This document shows, piece by piece, positions 55,627-63,106 of a stretch of DNA of 64,000 bases. Each line of letters opens with the position of its first letter. Positions within the stretch are counted from its first letter, which is position 1. This stretch comes from Chitinophaga pollutisoli (GTDB lineage: Bacteria; Bacteroidota; Bacteroidia; Chitinophagales; Chitinophagaceae), in the NCBI RefSeq assembly GCF_038396755.1, contig NZ_CP149822.1:4990001-5054000 (forward strand), read 5' to 3'. A program made the position numbers and the translations under genes. The notes below the pieces were generated by a model that was not told where the DNA came from, made no database searches, and saw only the letters and a program-made list of their open reading frames with translations.

Positions 55627-56743
55627 GTGGGGTGCCGCTGTGGATTGGCGGTCAAAATGCACAAAAATTTGCGACATGACTGGCGAAATAACAGGTAGGA
55701 TTAATTCAATAATATTGATACCGGATCAGTGAAAGAAGCGTTTTTCAGTGACTTTTATCCGCTAGCGTACTCGAGTTTCCGGTTCCCGAAGGCAACGTGT
55801 AAGTCAATTTGATATGCGGTTCATGCAGGCTAACGAAGTCTTTTTCTGCAGGATTTGCTCGATTAATCCGCTGTATTTTCGATTTCTCTGGCAAGTCGAT
55901 AGGTTTGATATATGAATATTTTAAATAATTTGACGTGCGTTTTACATCAGCTTTGCGCTTTCAGCATATGCGGAAAAGTGTATGATAAGAGCCATTTTAC
56001 CCCATCTGAAGACGGTGACGTCCATCGCAAATGTGCAAAAAGTACCAGCCAGGCACTAACAATTAACGTAATGGGCAGACCATTTTAGTGATAAAATAGG
56101 GGCGATTACGAAAGGCTCATGAGCCGTCACAAGTCGTTTTCGACAAGACGTGTCGCTGGATTTTAGAGGGGAACCCGAGGCTTTTTGGGGCGCCGGCACT
56201 TCCTCAAATGTCGAATCATAGGCTCGAGGAAAAGTGCGAAATCTGAAAATGTAATCCGGAAATGGTAAAGTTTCTACCTTTTTTAAACGGAATATGGGTA
56301 GAAAAATGCTGAAGTCGGTGTGGCACAAATGCCCCTGTTAGATGTATTCTGTGCAAAAAAAATGAGCCGTTTGGGCAGGAGGGAACGCAGTTCAAACTGG
56401 AGTCAATCCGTGAAAAGTACAATTCTACTATCGGTATTAAGGATTTCGAGATCTGAAATTGCGGCGAAAGAAAAGTGGGTGCCGGATAGTAATGCTGATA
56501 GAAAAACCGTTGAAATCGATTTGGGCATCATCCGGATTTGCATGGCAAAAGGCCGTTTATTTTGGTCGAATCCCGGCCGGAAACTTCTTCGCAAGTTCAG
56601 GAAAATGGGTGGCGGGACGTTTTTTTGTCTTGATTTATGACGGTTGAAATAGGAGGATTCTCTTCGGCGTTCCGCTTCGAATGGATAAAGCCGAACGGCC
56701 ATTCCATTTCAAAATCACCTGCCGAATCTATCTCCGGCACAAA
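55627..56743. other. 1.1-kb gene-poor region
   Basis: Only short, overlapping and non-conserved frames occur here on both strands (longest about 106 aa), with no signal peptides and no motif that I recognise. Base composition is more AT-rich than in the flanking genes. A 12-bp palindrome GGCTCATGAGCC is at 56114-56125. No tRNA, repeat array or IS end was found. It may be decayed DNA or carry an unrecognised RNA. Confidence 0.6.
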
Positions 56744-56768
56744 AAAGGCCATCCCGAAAGATGGCTTT
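56744..56768 (-). terminator. Terminator of the LEA14-like gene
   Basis: GGCCATC / GATGGC stem with a bulged G, flanked by A/T pairs, followed on the minus strand by T-rich GCCTTTTTTG. It lies 29 nt after the stop codon. Confidence 0.75.
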
Positions 56769-56796
56769 AATTATTGTAATGATTTGAAAACTCCGA

Positions 56797-57252
56797 TCAG
56801 AAAAAGTCGAACTTCTGTTTCGTTTCGCATCGAATCGGGAAGGGGACAAACACGCCTTTTTTGCCGACTTTGCAATTTCCGGCGGCTTTGATGGTGACTT
56901 CCTTGTTCGCTAAAACGCCGAGCATATTCTTAAATACGTTCCCCATTTCGACCTGCAGTTTCACCGGGAAATAAAAAGTATCGCGGGCCGGGATATCAAT
57001 CAAGGTGTCCTGGAAAGAATGACCGACTTTGGTGTCGTCCAGGAAAACGTCGAATTCTGCGTCTTTCAGCCGGAGCGAAAAATTGTTCGGGTTGTAATAG
57101 GCCAGCTCGATTTTGACGGTGCTTTTTGAAAAACTCAAATTCTCCATATCAAAACTGGCGACCCGGACAAATTCCAGGTCTTTCATTTTTCCACATGCGC
57201 TGACCCCTAACCAAATAGCAAGGATCATAATATACCAGGTTACCTGCTTCAT
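56797..57252 (-). CDS. LEA type 2 (WHy domain) family lipoprotein
   Basis: 151 aa from the ATG giving MKQVTWYIMI; codons upstream to 57345 are without homology. Lipobox VSAC. A single beta-sandwich (about 30-140) shows the LEA14 pattern STVKIELAYYNPNNFSLRLKDAEFDVFLD (V.....NPN.F.L.L....). Such proteins are periplasmic or outer-membrane lipoproteins of unknown role, related to desiccation-linked plant proteins. Transcribed alone. Confidence 0.85.
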   Translation of the reverse strand: MKQVTWYIMILAIWLGVSACGKMKDLEFVRVASFDMENLSFSKSTVKIELAYYNPNNFSLRLKDAEFDVFLDDTKVGHSFQDTLIDIPARDTFYFPVKLQVEMGNVFKNMLGVLANKEVTIKAAGNCKVGKKGVFVPFPIRCETKQKFDFF

Positions 57253-57593
57253 GAACGGCGTTTGAAAATTCGTATCAAACCTACGACAAATCCTTCCAAA
57301 AATTAAGTTAAAAACGCGCTGGTCCGGGGGCTGGGGGCGGACCATCTATTTGAAATTTTACTTTAAACAAAACACCTCGAAAATCAGTGATTTTTTAGAC
57401 TAATATCTTTAGTATTTTTGTTGACTTTTAACATTTTACATGAAATGGCAGATTGCTAATATTAATAGCATATTTATTTGAATTCTATGATCTGTTAATC
57501 AAGAATTTAAAGTGCATTAACAAAAGCTTTTTATTTAATAGCAGGCAGCCATTTTCAATTGATTTACACTATCGAAAAATTAAAACGGACAGT
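57253..57593. other. 341-nt AT-rich intergenic region with a promoter for the WbqC-like gene
   Basis: TATTTTTG at 57413-57420 (plus strand) matches TAnnTTTG and predicts a leader of about 165 nt for the WbqC-like gene. Short frames in this leader continue in frame into the gene from an ATG at 57453, but have no family homology. Nothing else is supported. Confidence 0.5.
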
Positions 57594-58223
57594 ATGGCAG
57601 AACAGGGTACAAATGGGATTTTATTGATTGAAAGTCAATATTTTCCGACAATTAATTTTTATAAAACTTTAATTGAAAGCGAAAAAGTACGTTTTGAGCG
57701 TATGGAGCATTACCAGAAGGTTAGTTTTCGCAATCGTTGCTACATCGCGGGGCCTAATGGAAAGATCCTTTTGAGCGTTCCGCTGGTGAAAGGAAAAAAT
57801 CAGCGGACCGTGATGAAGGATGTCCGGATTTCGAATCAGGAACCCTGGCAGACCCTCCATTGGAAAACCCTTACTTCCGCCTACCGTCGTTCCCCCTGGT
57901 TCGAATATTTCGAACCGGAACTGGAAGTTTTATATGATAAGGAATTTGAATATCTGCTCGACTGGAACATGGCGTGTTTTGAGTTCGCCAATCGCGCACT
58001 TGGTTTCGAGCCGGTCGTAGAAATGACCGATACATATAATAAGGACTATAGCGCCGATCCTGCGATCCTGGATCTGCGGGACAAAATGTTACCCGGCCGG
58101 GAGCTTGAGAATGTGCTTGCCTACACCCAGGTTTTCGGAGAAAGGACCGGCTTTTTGCCGAACCTTAGCATCCTCGATCTGTTATTTTGTGAAGGGAAAA
58201 GGGGTTTGGAGTTACTGAAATGA
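57594..58223 (+). CDS. WbqC family protein
   Basis: 209 aa from the ATG giving MAEQGTNGIL; an in-frame ATG 47 codons upstream lacks homology. LIESQYFPTINFYKTL (about 10-25), FRNRCYIAGPNGKILLSVPLV (about 46-66), LHWKTLTSAYRRSPWFEYF and the final NLSILDLLFCEG match the WbqC-like family, which occurs in surface-polysaccharide gene clusters and is thought to act in sugar or aminosugar transfer. No polysaccharide genes lie nearby. A weak CCCGGGC / GCCCGGG hairpin (58253-58272) follows. Confidence 0.88.
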   Translation: MAEQGTNGILLIESQYFPTINFYKTLIESEKVRFERMEHYQKVSFRNRCYIAGPNGKILLSVPLVKGKNQRTVMKDVRISNQEPWQTLHWKTLTSAYRRSPWFEYFEPELEVLYDKEFEYLLDWNMACFEFANRALGFEPVVEMTDTYNKDYSADPAILDLRDKMLPGRELENVLAYTQVFGERTGFLPNLSILDLLFCEGKRGLELLK

Positions 58224-58379
58224 TAATGAGGCGATTGTAAGAGAATCGTCAACCCGGGCCCCAAAGCCCGGGAATTGCCGGGAGTATTTCATAATGCGCT
58301 TTATGTAATATGATTTAATATATTGTAATACAGCTTTTTAACAATGTTACTTCCCATTCATAAAAAAGAATAAATTTTT

Positions 58380-58412
58380 TTGGAAATCGATTCGAACAAA
58401 ATAGTAGATTTG
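58380..58412 (+). promoter_or_regulatory. Promoter of the arginine decarboxylase gene
   Basis: TTG (58380-58382), 22-nt spacer, TAGATTTG (58405-58412), an exact TAnnTTTG match. It predicts a leader of about 100 nt, which contains CTGGGGAAAC and GTTTCCAG as possible hairpin arms. Confidence 0.65.
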
Positions 58413-58521
58413 CATCCAATTTTGCTGGGGAAACGACTTACGTAGGTGTATAAACCAGAAGTTTCCAGCTCATTTATACTGTATTAATTTTTTGACCTTA
58501 GAAATTCATTCACAGAATTAA

Positions 58522-59922
58522 ATGAACAACACCTACACGGACCTGGTTAACCAGACTTTCGAGTTCCCGCAGGAGGGTTTCGAGGTGAAGGAGAACAACC
58601 TTATTTTTAACGGGTTGGACATCCGGGCGTTGATTGACAAGTACGGAACTCCCTTTAAGTTGACCTACCTCCCTAAAATCGGGATGCAGGTAAACAGGGC
58701 TAAAAAGATGTTCCAGGATGCGATTAAGAAGAACAAGTATGATGGCAATTATTACTATTGTTATTGTACCAAAAGTTCCCACTTTTCGTTCATCATGGAG
58801 GAGACCCTCAAGCAAGGGGTCCACATCGAAACATCGTTCGCTTACGACATAGACATTATTAACAAGCTCTATGAACGTAAGAAGATCACCAAGGATACGT
58901 ATGTGATCTGTAACGGGTATAAAACCAAAACTTATACCCGGGCCATCGCAAAACTGATCAACAGCGGATTCAAAAACGTGATCCCGGTGCTCGACAACAA
59001 GGAGGAACTGGAGGATTATTCCAAATTCGTGCGCACCAAAGATCCCGTTAAACTGGGTATCCGGATCGCAGCCGAGGAAGAGCCCACCTTTGATTTTTAC
59101 ACCTCCCGCCTCGGCATCGCCAAAAGCGACATCCTCGAATATTACGTGGACAAGCTGAAAGGAAATCCGAAGTTCGAACTCAAGATGCTCCACTTCTTTA
59201 TGAACAAGGGCATCAAAGACGATATATTTTATTGGAGCCAGTTCAACAAGGTGTTGAACCTCTATTGCCAGCTGAAGAAGATCTGTCCGGAACTGGAAAG
59301 CATCAACCTCGGCGGTGGCTTCCCGATCAAGCACTCCCTCGGGTTCGATTACGATTACGCTTACATCGTTAACGAAATCGTAGCCAACATCAAGAGCGTG
59401 TGCAAAAAGAATAAAGTACCAGTGCCGGATATTTACACGGAATTCGGTTCCTTCACGGTAGGCGAGAGCGGGGCAGTGATTTATTCCGTGCTCGGCGAAA
59501 AGCAACAGAACGACCGCGAAGCCTGGTATATGATCGACAGCTCTTTCATTACGACCCTCCCGGACACCTGGGGCATCGGGGAAAAATTCCTCATGCTGCC
59601 CATTAACAAATGGGACCAGGAATACCAGGAAGTGCACCTCGGCGGGCTCACCTGCGACGGCTACGATTTCTATACTTCGGAAGAACACATCAATGCCGTG
59701 TTCCTCCCGAAGCTCACCGGCGAGCAGGAACCGTTATATATCGGTTTCTTCCACACCGGAGCCTACCAGGATCAGCTGAGCGGTTACGGCGGCATCAAAC
59801 ACTGCCTTATTCCCTCGCCCAAACACGTGGTCGTGGGGTACGACAAAAACGGACAATTAAAAGATTGGCTATACGCGAAGGAGCAAACCTCCCAGAGCAT
59901 GCTTAAAATTTTGGGTTATTAA
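58522..59922 (+). CDS. speA: Biosynthetic arginine decarboxylase, short Bacteroidota form
   Basis: 466 aa PLP enzyme of the alanine-racemase/Orn-DAP-Arg decarboxylase fold. PLP lysine Lys84 in YCYCTKSSHF, the glycine-rich phosphate loop INLGGGFPI (about 259-267), and the C-terminal catalytic block GGLTCDGYDF (Cys in LxCDG, about 375) are visible. It makes agmatine for polyamine synthesis. The chain is much shorter than the about 650 aa SpeA of proteobacteria. Assignment to arginine rather than ornithine or diaminopimelate rests on overall resemblance to annotated Bacteroidota enzymes. Confidence 0.85.
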   Translation: MNNTYTDLVNQTFEFPQEGFEVKENNLIFNGLDIRALIDKYGTPFKLTYLPKIGMQVNRAKKMFQDAIKKNKYDGNYYYCYCTKSSHFSFIMEETLKQGVHIETSFAYDIDIINKLYERKKITKDTYVICNGYKTKTYTRAIAKLINSGFKNVIPVLDNKEELEDYSKFVRTKDPVKLGIRIAAEEEPTFDFYTSRLGIAKSDILEYYVDKLKGNPKFELKMLHFFMNKGIKDDIFYWSQFNKVLNLYCQLKKICPELESINLGGGFPIKHSLGFDYDYAYIVNEIVANIKSVCKKNKVPVPDIYTEFGSFTVGESGAVIYSVLGEKQQNDREAWYMIDSSFITTLPDTWGIGEKFLMLPINKWDQEYQEVHLGGLTCDGYDFYTSEEHINAVFLPKLTGEQEPLYIGFFHTGAYQDQLSGYGGIKHCLIPSPKHVVVGYDKNGQLKDWLYAKEQTSQSMLKILGY

Positions 59923-59947
59923 AAATATGGGTTAGTAATCCACTTAA

Positions 59948-59982
59948 AAACCCCTCGGTTCTCCGAGGGGTTTCGCTTTTTT
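59948..59982 (+). terminator. Terminator of speA
   Basis: 11-bp perfect stem AAACCCCTCGG / CCGAGGGGTTT, TTCT loop, then CGCTTTTTT. Confidence 0.9.
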
Positions 59983-60112
59983 AGCCCTCCCGGCAGAAAT
60001 CCGACCGCTCGTCCATTTTTAGCCCGGCATTGCCGGCCGGCATTCGTAATTTAAAGTAGCTTTATTGCCGCTCTTTCCGCCTTTCGTTTAAACGGACAAT
60101 ACCATAAAACAA

Positions 60113-60138
60113 ATAGGCTCTCCAGCGGGAGAGCCTAT
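60113..60138. repeat. Perfect 11-bp inverted repeat in intergenic DNA
   Basis: ATAGGCTCTCC / GGAGAGCCTAT around an AGCG loop. On the minus strand TTTGTTTT follows, as in a terminator, but no minus-strand gene is close enough to use it. It may be a terminator remnant or the end of a lost element. Confidence 0.75.
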
Positions 60139-60159
60139 AATTTCATAGGATAGATTGAT

Positions 60160-60265
60160 CCAACATTCATAGTGTTAGGGATGAAATGGAATATTCATGG
60201 CATAAGGTAAAAAGGAACATTTCAAGGTATGAGGGATCTGGAACATTTTCGGTATAGGTGGCAAT
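60160..60265. repeat. Degenerate 26-bp tandem repeat, four units (IS21-like terminus?)
   Basis: Units begin at about 60160-60162, 60188, 60214 and 60240, so the last three are spaced exactly 26 bp. Each starts with GGAAyATT(T)-like bases and contains GGyATrAGG or GGTATAGG. The final unit ends in AGGTGGCAAT. Multiple short direct repeats of this look occur at the ends of IS21-family elements in Bacteroidota; no istA or istB gene lies here. The surrounding gap 59983-60394 holds only this array and the inverted repeat at 60113. Confidence 0.75.
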
Positions 60266-60394
60266 AGGTTACGATGGATTTACTATCATCAAAAGTAGAT
60301 ACCGTTCTCTCCCTGGCAAATACCATTTAGTTGTATCTTTTAACAACTTTTTTGCAAGAATAACGTTACAGCCGTTTTTTAAACCTCAAAAAAC

Positions 60395-60883
60395 ATGTGT
60401 CAACAGACAAAAAACTCCCCTGTGCCGTTCCGGCAGATTTTCTTCTTGATAATTTTGTTAATATGTTCTTTCCGTGTATCCGCGCAGGATTCGGAGGCCG
60501 AAGCGGTAAAAACCGTTATCAGGCAACTGTTTGAAGGGATGAAGCGTGGCGACAGCGCGATGGTAAAGGCTGTATTCGCCCAAAATGCAATCCTTCACAC
60601 CGCGGGAACCACCAAAACCGGCGAAATCAAGCTGGTTTCCGGAGATGTTAACGGATTTGTAACAGCTGTAGGAACGCCTCACACGTCCGTGTGGGATGAG
60701 CGGATCACCTTTGGCCAGGTACAGGTCGACGGGCCGATGGCCAGCGTATGGACGCCTTACCGTTTTTACATTGGTGAAAAGTTCAGTCATTGCGGGGTGA
60801 ATAGCTTCCAGCTATTCAAATCCCCCGAAGGCTGGAAGATCACGTATCTCATCGATACGCGCAGGAAGGAAAACTGTTTATAA
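60395..60883 (+). CDS. Secreted NTF2-like (SnoaL/lumazine-binding type) protein
   Basis: 162 aa. A signal peptide ends around VSAQ (about 31). A small cone-shaped NTF2-like domain: EAEAVKTVIRQLFEGMKRGDSAMVKAVFAQNAILHTAG (helix then strand, about 34-71), DERITFGQVQVDGPMASVWTPYRFYIGEKF and a final GWKITYLIDTRR. Members bind or convert small ligands in a pocket. No catalytic assignment is possible. Its stop and the stop of the convergent next gene lie together in TTATAA (60878-60883). Confidence 0.88.
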   Translation: MCQQTKNSPVPFRQIFFLIILLICSFRVSAQDSEAEAVKTVIRQLFEGMKRGDSAMVKAVFAQNAILHTAGTTKTGEIKLVSGDVNGFVTAVGTPHTSVWDERITFGQVQVDGPMASVWTPYRFYIGEKFSHCGVNSFQLFKSPEGWKITYLIDTRRKENCL

Positions 60884-61723
60884 GGATTCCGGCAGCTGGC
60901 TGGGCCTGTCAAGATAATGGAGGGCGGAGTCGCATTGTTTTTCGATCTCGGTAAAGCGGGCGTCGACCAGGTCGGTATTACCGTCGAGGAAGTCGGATTT
61001 GCCGGAGCGGCTGAGCCCTTTTACGAGCATGAACTGCTTGATCAGGTTTTGGTTCACCAGGGCGGAGAACTCCTGCTGCTGCTGAAGCGTTTGTTCGCGC
61101 TGCAGGTGGAAGATGTTCCGGAAATAAACGCCCCAGACCCGCAATACGATCATAAAATAACCCAGCATGAGGAAGGGTGTTGCGATATAACGGTCCATGG
61201 TGGAGTAGGTGGGCGGGAAGCTGATATGGATATGGTCGAGTTTGATCCAGGCCACGAGCCCCAGGTACAGGAAGAGCAGTCCCATCAGCGAAAGCGAGGC
61301 GCGCAGGCTTACGGCGAAATAACCGAGCATGCAGGCCATCAGCCAGGGAATAGCATAAATGGGGGATATGTCCATGTCGTTCATAAACGAGCAGGCCATC
61401 GGGATGAGCAGGGTGAAGAGCGCAGCCATGGCGCCCGCCAGTGTATGCGGCGCTCCCGATGCCATGAGCGATCCGCAAAAAACGAATGACAAGGCGAACG
61501 AAGCCGTGATGATGAGGTTGGGGATATCCTGCAGGAAGGCCAGCGCAACCGAGATGGGCGCCAGCATGAGGGTGTAGAAAAAAATGTAATCGAAGACCAT
61601 ACGGATCCGCGCCTGCTCGTAAGGGCAGGCCGATTTGCGTATAAGCTTTCCCGTGACCATTTCGCACACAGTGTTGTAAATGGCAGAAGACAGAGTCGAT
61701 ATGCTGCTGTTGTTACCTGACAT
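60878..61723 (-). CDS. Six-TM sensor-like membrane protein without an output domain
   Basis: 281 aa. Six or seven hydrophobic helices between about 42 and 205 (FFYTLMLAPISVALAFL, LIITASFALSFVFCGSL, AGAMAALFTLLIPMACSF, LMACMLGYFAVSL, LLFLYLGLVAWI, FLMLGYFMIVLRVWG) resemble MASE-type sensory membrane domains of histidine kinases. They are followed by a coiled-coil-like linker (LQREQTLQQQQEFSALVNQNL) and a short C-terminal tail, then a stop. No histidine kinase, cyclase or other output domain follows on either strand. No response regulator is nearby. Confidence 0.7.
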   Translation of the reverse strand: MSGNNSSISTLSSAIYNTVCEMVTGKLIRKSACPYEQARIRMVFDYIFFYTLMLAPISVALAFLQDIPNLIITASFALSFVFCGSLMASGAPHTLAGAMAALFTLLIPMACSFMNDMDISPIYAIPWLMACMLGYFAVSLRASLSLMGLLFLYLGLVAWIKLDHIHISFPPTYSTMDRYIATPFLMLGYFMIVLRVWGVYFRNIFHLQREQTLQQQQEFSALVNQNLIKQFMLVKGLSRSGKSDFLDGNTDLVDARFTEIEKQCDSALHYLDRPSQLPESL

Positions 61724-61820
61724 AAAAAGGGGCTTGCAATAAATAGCTCATTCACAAGGTAGTAGGAATTCACAATTTAGATATGGAACGTTTGTGGTAG
61801 ATTCCCTGCCGCAAAAAGAA

Positions 61821-61846
61821 AGGGCCGCCTTAGACAAGGCGGCCCT
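61821..61846 (-). terminator. Terminator of the Hsp20 gene
   Basis: 11-bp perfect stem AGGGCCGCCTT / AAGGCGGCCCT with an AGAC loop. On the minus strand TTCTTTTTG follows. It lies about 60 nt after the stop codon. Confidence 0.8.
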
Positions 61847-61907
61847 CTTTACTGTTGTATTTGTATTATGAAATCAAATCACAACAAATCGCAACTATTC
61901 CTAACCC

Positions 61908-62348
61908 TTATGCAACTATAATTTCTTTAACGGTGTCCTGTGCGGCCTCTTTCTTGGGCAGGGTCAGATGCAGTACGCCGTTTTCGTATTTCGCGTTGAT
62001 TTTGGCGGCTTCCACTTTCTCGTCCAGCGTAAAGGAGCGGGAGAAGGAGCGGAAACTGAACTCGCGGCGAAGGTGTTTTTCGTTTTCTTCTTTGGATTCG
62101 GTTTTCTTTTCCGCGCTGATCGTCAGCGTGGGGCCATCGATTTTCACTTTGAAATCGTCTTTGGCGAAACCGGGGGCTACTACTTCCAGGCTGTAGCCGT
62201 CTTTCGTTTCCGAGATGTTCACCGGGGCGTAGGATGCGCCGAAGAAGTCGGAGGTGGCGAAATCCTTGTTCAGGAATTTGCCGTTCAATAATTCGTCTAC
62301 GAGGCCATGAAAGGTTTTTGCGGGCTGATTGAATTTTACGAGTGTCAT
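61908..62348 (-). CDS. Small heat-shock protein Hsp20 (alpha-crystallin family)
   Basis: 146 aa holdase that keeps unfolding proteins soluble. The alpha-crystallin domain (about 40-140) has NISETKDGYSLEVVAPGFAKDDFKVKIDG and the final KYENGVLHLTLPKKE with the family GVLxLxLPK motif. Starts MTLVKFNQPAKT. It stands alone. Its upstream region carries a TGTCATTATGTCA pair. Confidence 0.95.
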   Translation of the reverse strand: MTLVKFNQPAKTFHGLVDELLNGKFLNKDFATSDFFGASYAPVNISETKDGYSLEVVAPGFAKDDFKVKIDGPTLTISAEKKTESKEENEKHLRREFSFRSFSRSFTLDEKVEAAKINAKYENGVLHLTLPKKEAAQDTVKEIIVA

Positions 62349-62493
62349 AGTGTTTATCCTTTTATGCGTTAAACCATTTTTTTTCGGCTATGCTACCTAT
62401 AGATCAAATCAGGTACCAACGCCAATAATCGGTTAAAACGCCAGTTTTGGGAAAAAATAGTCGGCTAAATTGTCAGTTTTAATGTATTTGTAA

Positions 62494-62506
62494 TGACATA
62501 ATGACA
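62494..62506 (-). promoter_or_regulatory. TGTCA direct pair upstream of hsp20
   Basis: On the minus strand the sequence reads TGTCATTATGTCA, two TGTCA copies 3 nt apart, about 145 nt before the hsp20 ATG. A single TGTCATTT lies upstream of groES (to 15516). It also lies just upstream of the divergent bacilliredoxin promoter. Confidence 0.3.
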
Positions 62507-62521
62507 AAAATTATGAATTAA

Positions 62522-62551
62522 TTGAAGTATCTCGATATATTACTAACTTTG
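62522..62551 (+). promoter_or_regulatory. Promoter of the bacilliredoxin gene
   Basis: TTG (62522-62524), 19-nt spacer, TAACTTTG (62544-62551), an exact match to the Bacteroidota consensus. It lies 23 nt before the ATG at 62575. Confidence 0.75.
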
Positions 62552-62574
62552 TGGAAACTCATAAATATAATATT

Positions 62575-62988
62575 ATGTACCCTGCGGAACTCGTGATGCC
62601 GATGAAGGCAGAATTAACAGATAATGGATTTCAGGAAATGCTTTCCCCCGAAAAGGTGGAAGATGTTTTAAAACAGGAAGGCACCACGCTGGTGGTGATC
62701 AATTCCGTTTGCGGCTGCTCGGCCGGTACCGCCCGCCCGGGTGTACTGATGGCTGTTGCCACCAGCGAGAAGAAGCCGGACAGGCTCGCCACTTCCTTTG
62801 CCGGTTTCGACAAGGACGCAGTGCAGCAAATCCGTACGCACCTGTTGCCTTATCCTCCGTCTTCTCCCTCCATCGCGCTTTTCAAGGACGGTCAGCTGGT
62901 ACACTTCATCGAGCGCCACATGATTGAGGGCCGTTCGGCCCAGATGATCGCCACCAACCTGGTAGCGGCGTTTGACGAGTACTGCTAA
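62575..62988 (+). CDS. BrxA/BrxB family bacilliredoxin
   Basis: 137 aa from the ATG giving MYPAELVMPM; a GTG eight codons earlier overlaps the promoter. The CGC motif (Cys46, Cys48) in INSVCGCSAGTARPG is the mark of bacilliredoxins, which remove bacillithiol or other low-molecular-weight thiols from oxidised proteins. The thioredoxin-like fold continues with PPSSPSIALFKDGQLVHFIERH. The matching thiol in this organism is unknown from the window. Confidence 0.94.
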   Translation: MYPAELVMPMKAELTDNGFQEMLSPEKVEDVLKQEGTTLVVINSVCGCSAGTARPGVLMAVATSEKKPDRLATSFAGFDKDAVQQIRTHLLPYPPSSPSIALFKDGQLVHFIERHMIEGRSAQMIATNLVAAFDEYC

Positions 62989-63106
62989 TCGTTTGTTGTT
63001 TCCCGTTACGTGGTTTTTTGGACCGGTTAATGGGAATATCATATTTGAAATGTAACTTGGTGGTTTGATTTCCTGTCCGGATTTCAAATCACCATTTTTT
63101 TCGCCT

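Noticed and set aside
56560..56590. tRNA-like T-arm (GGTCGAATCCC)
   Set aside because: No matching D-arm, anticodon arm or acceptor stem around it.
56320..56702. Short frames of about 100 aa on both strands in the gene-poor region
   Set aside because: They overlap on opposite strands, lack motifs or signals, and have atypical codon use for the window.
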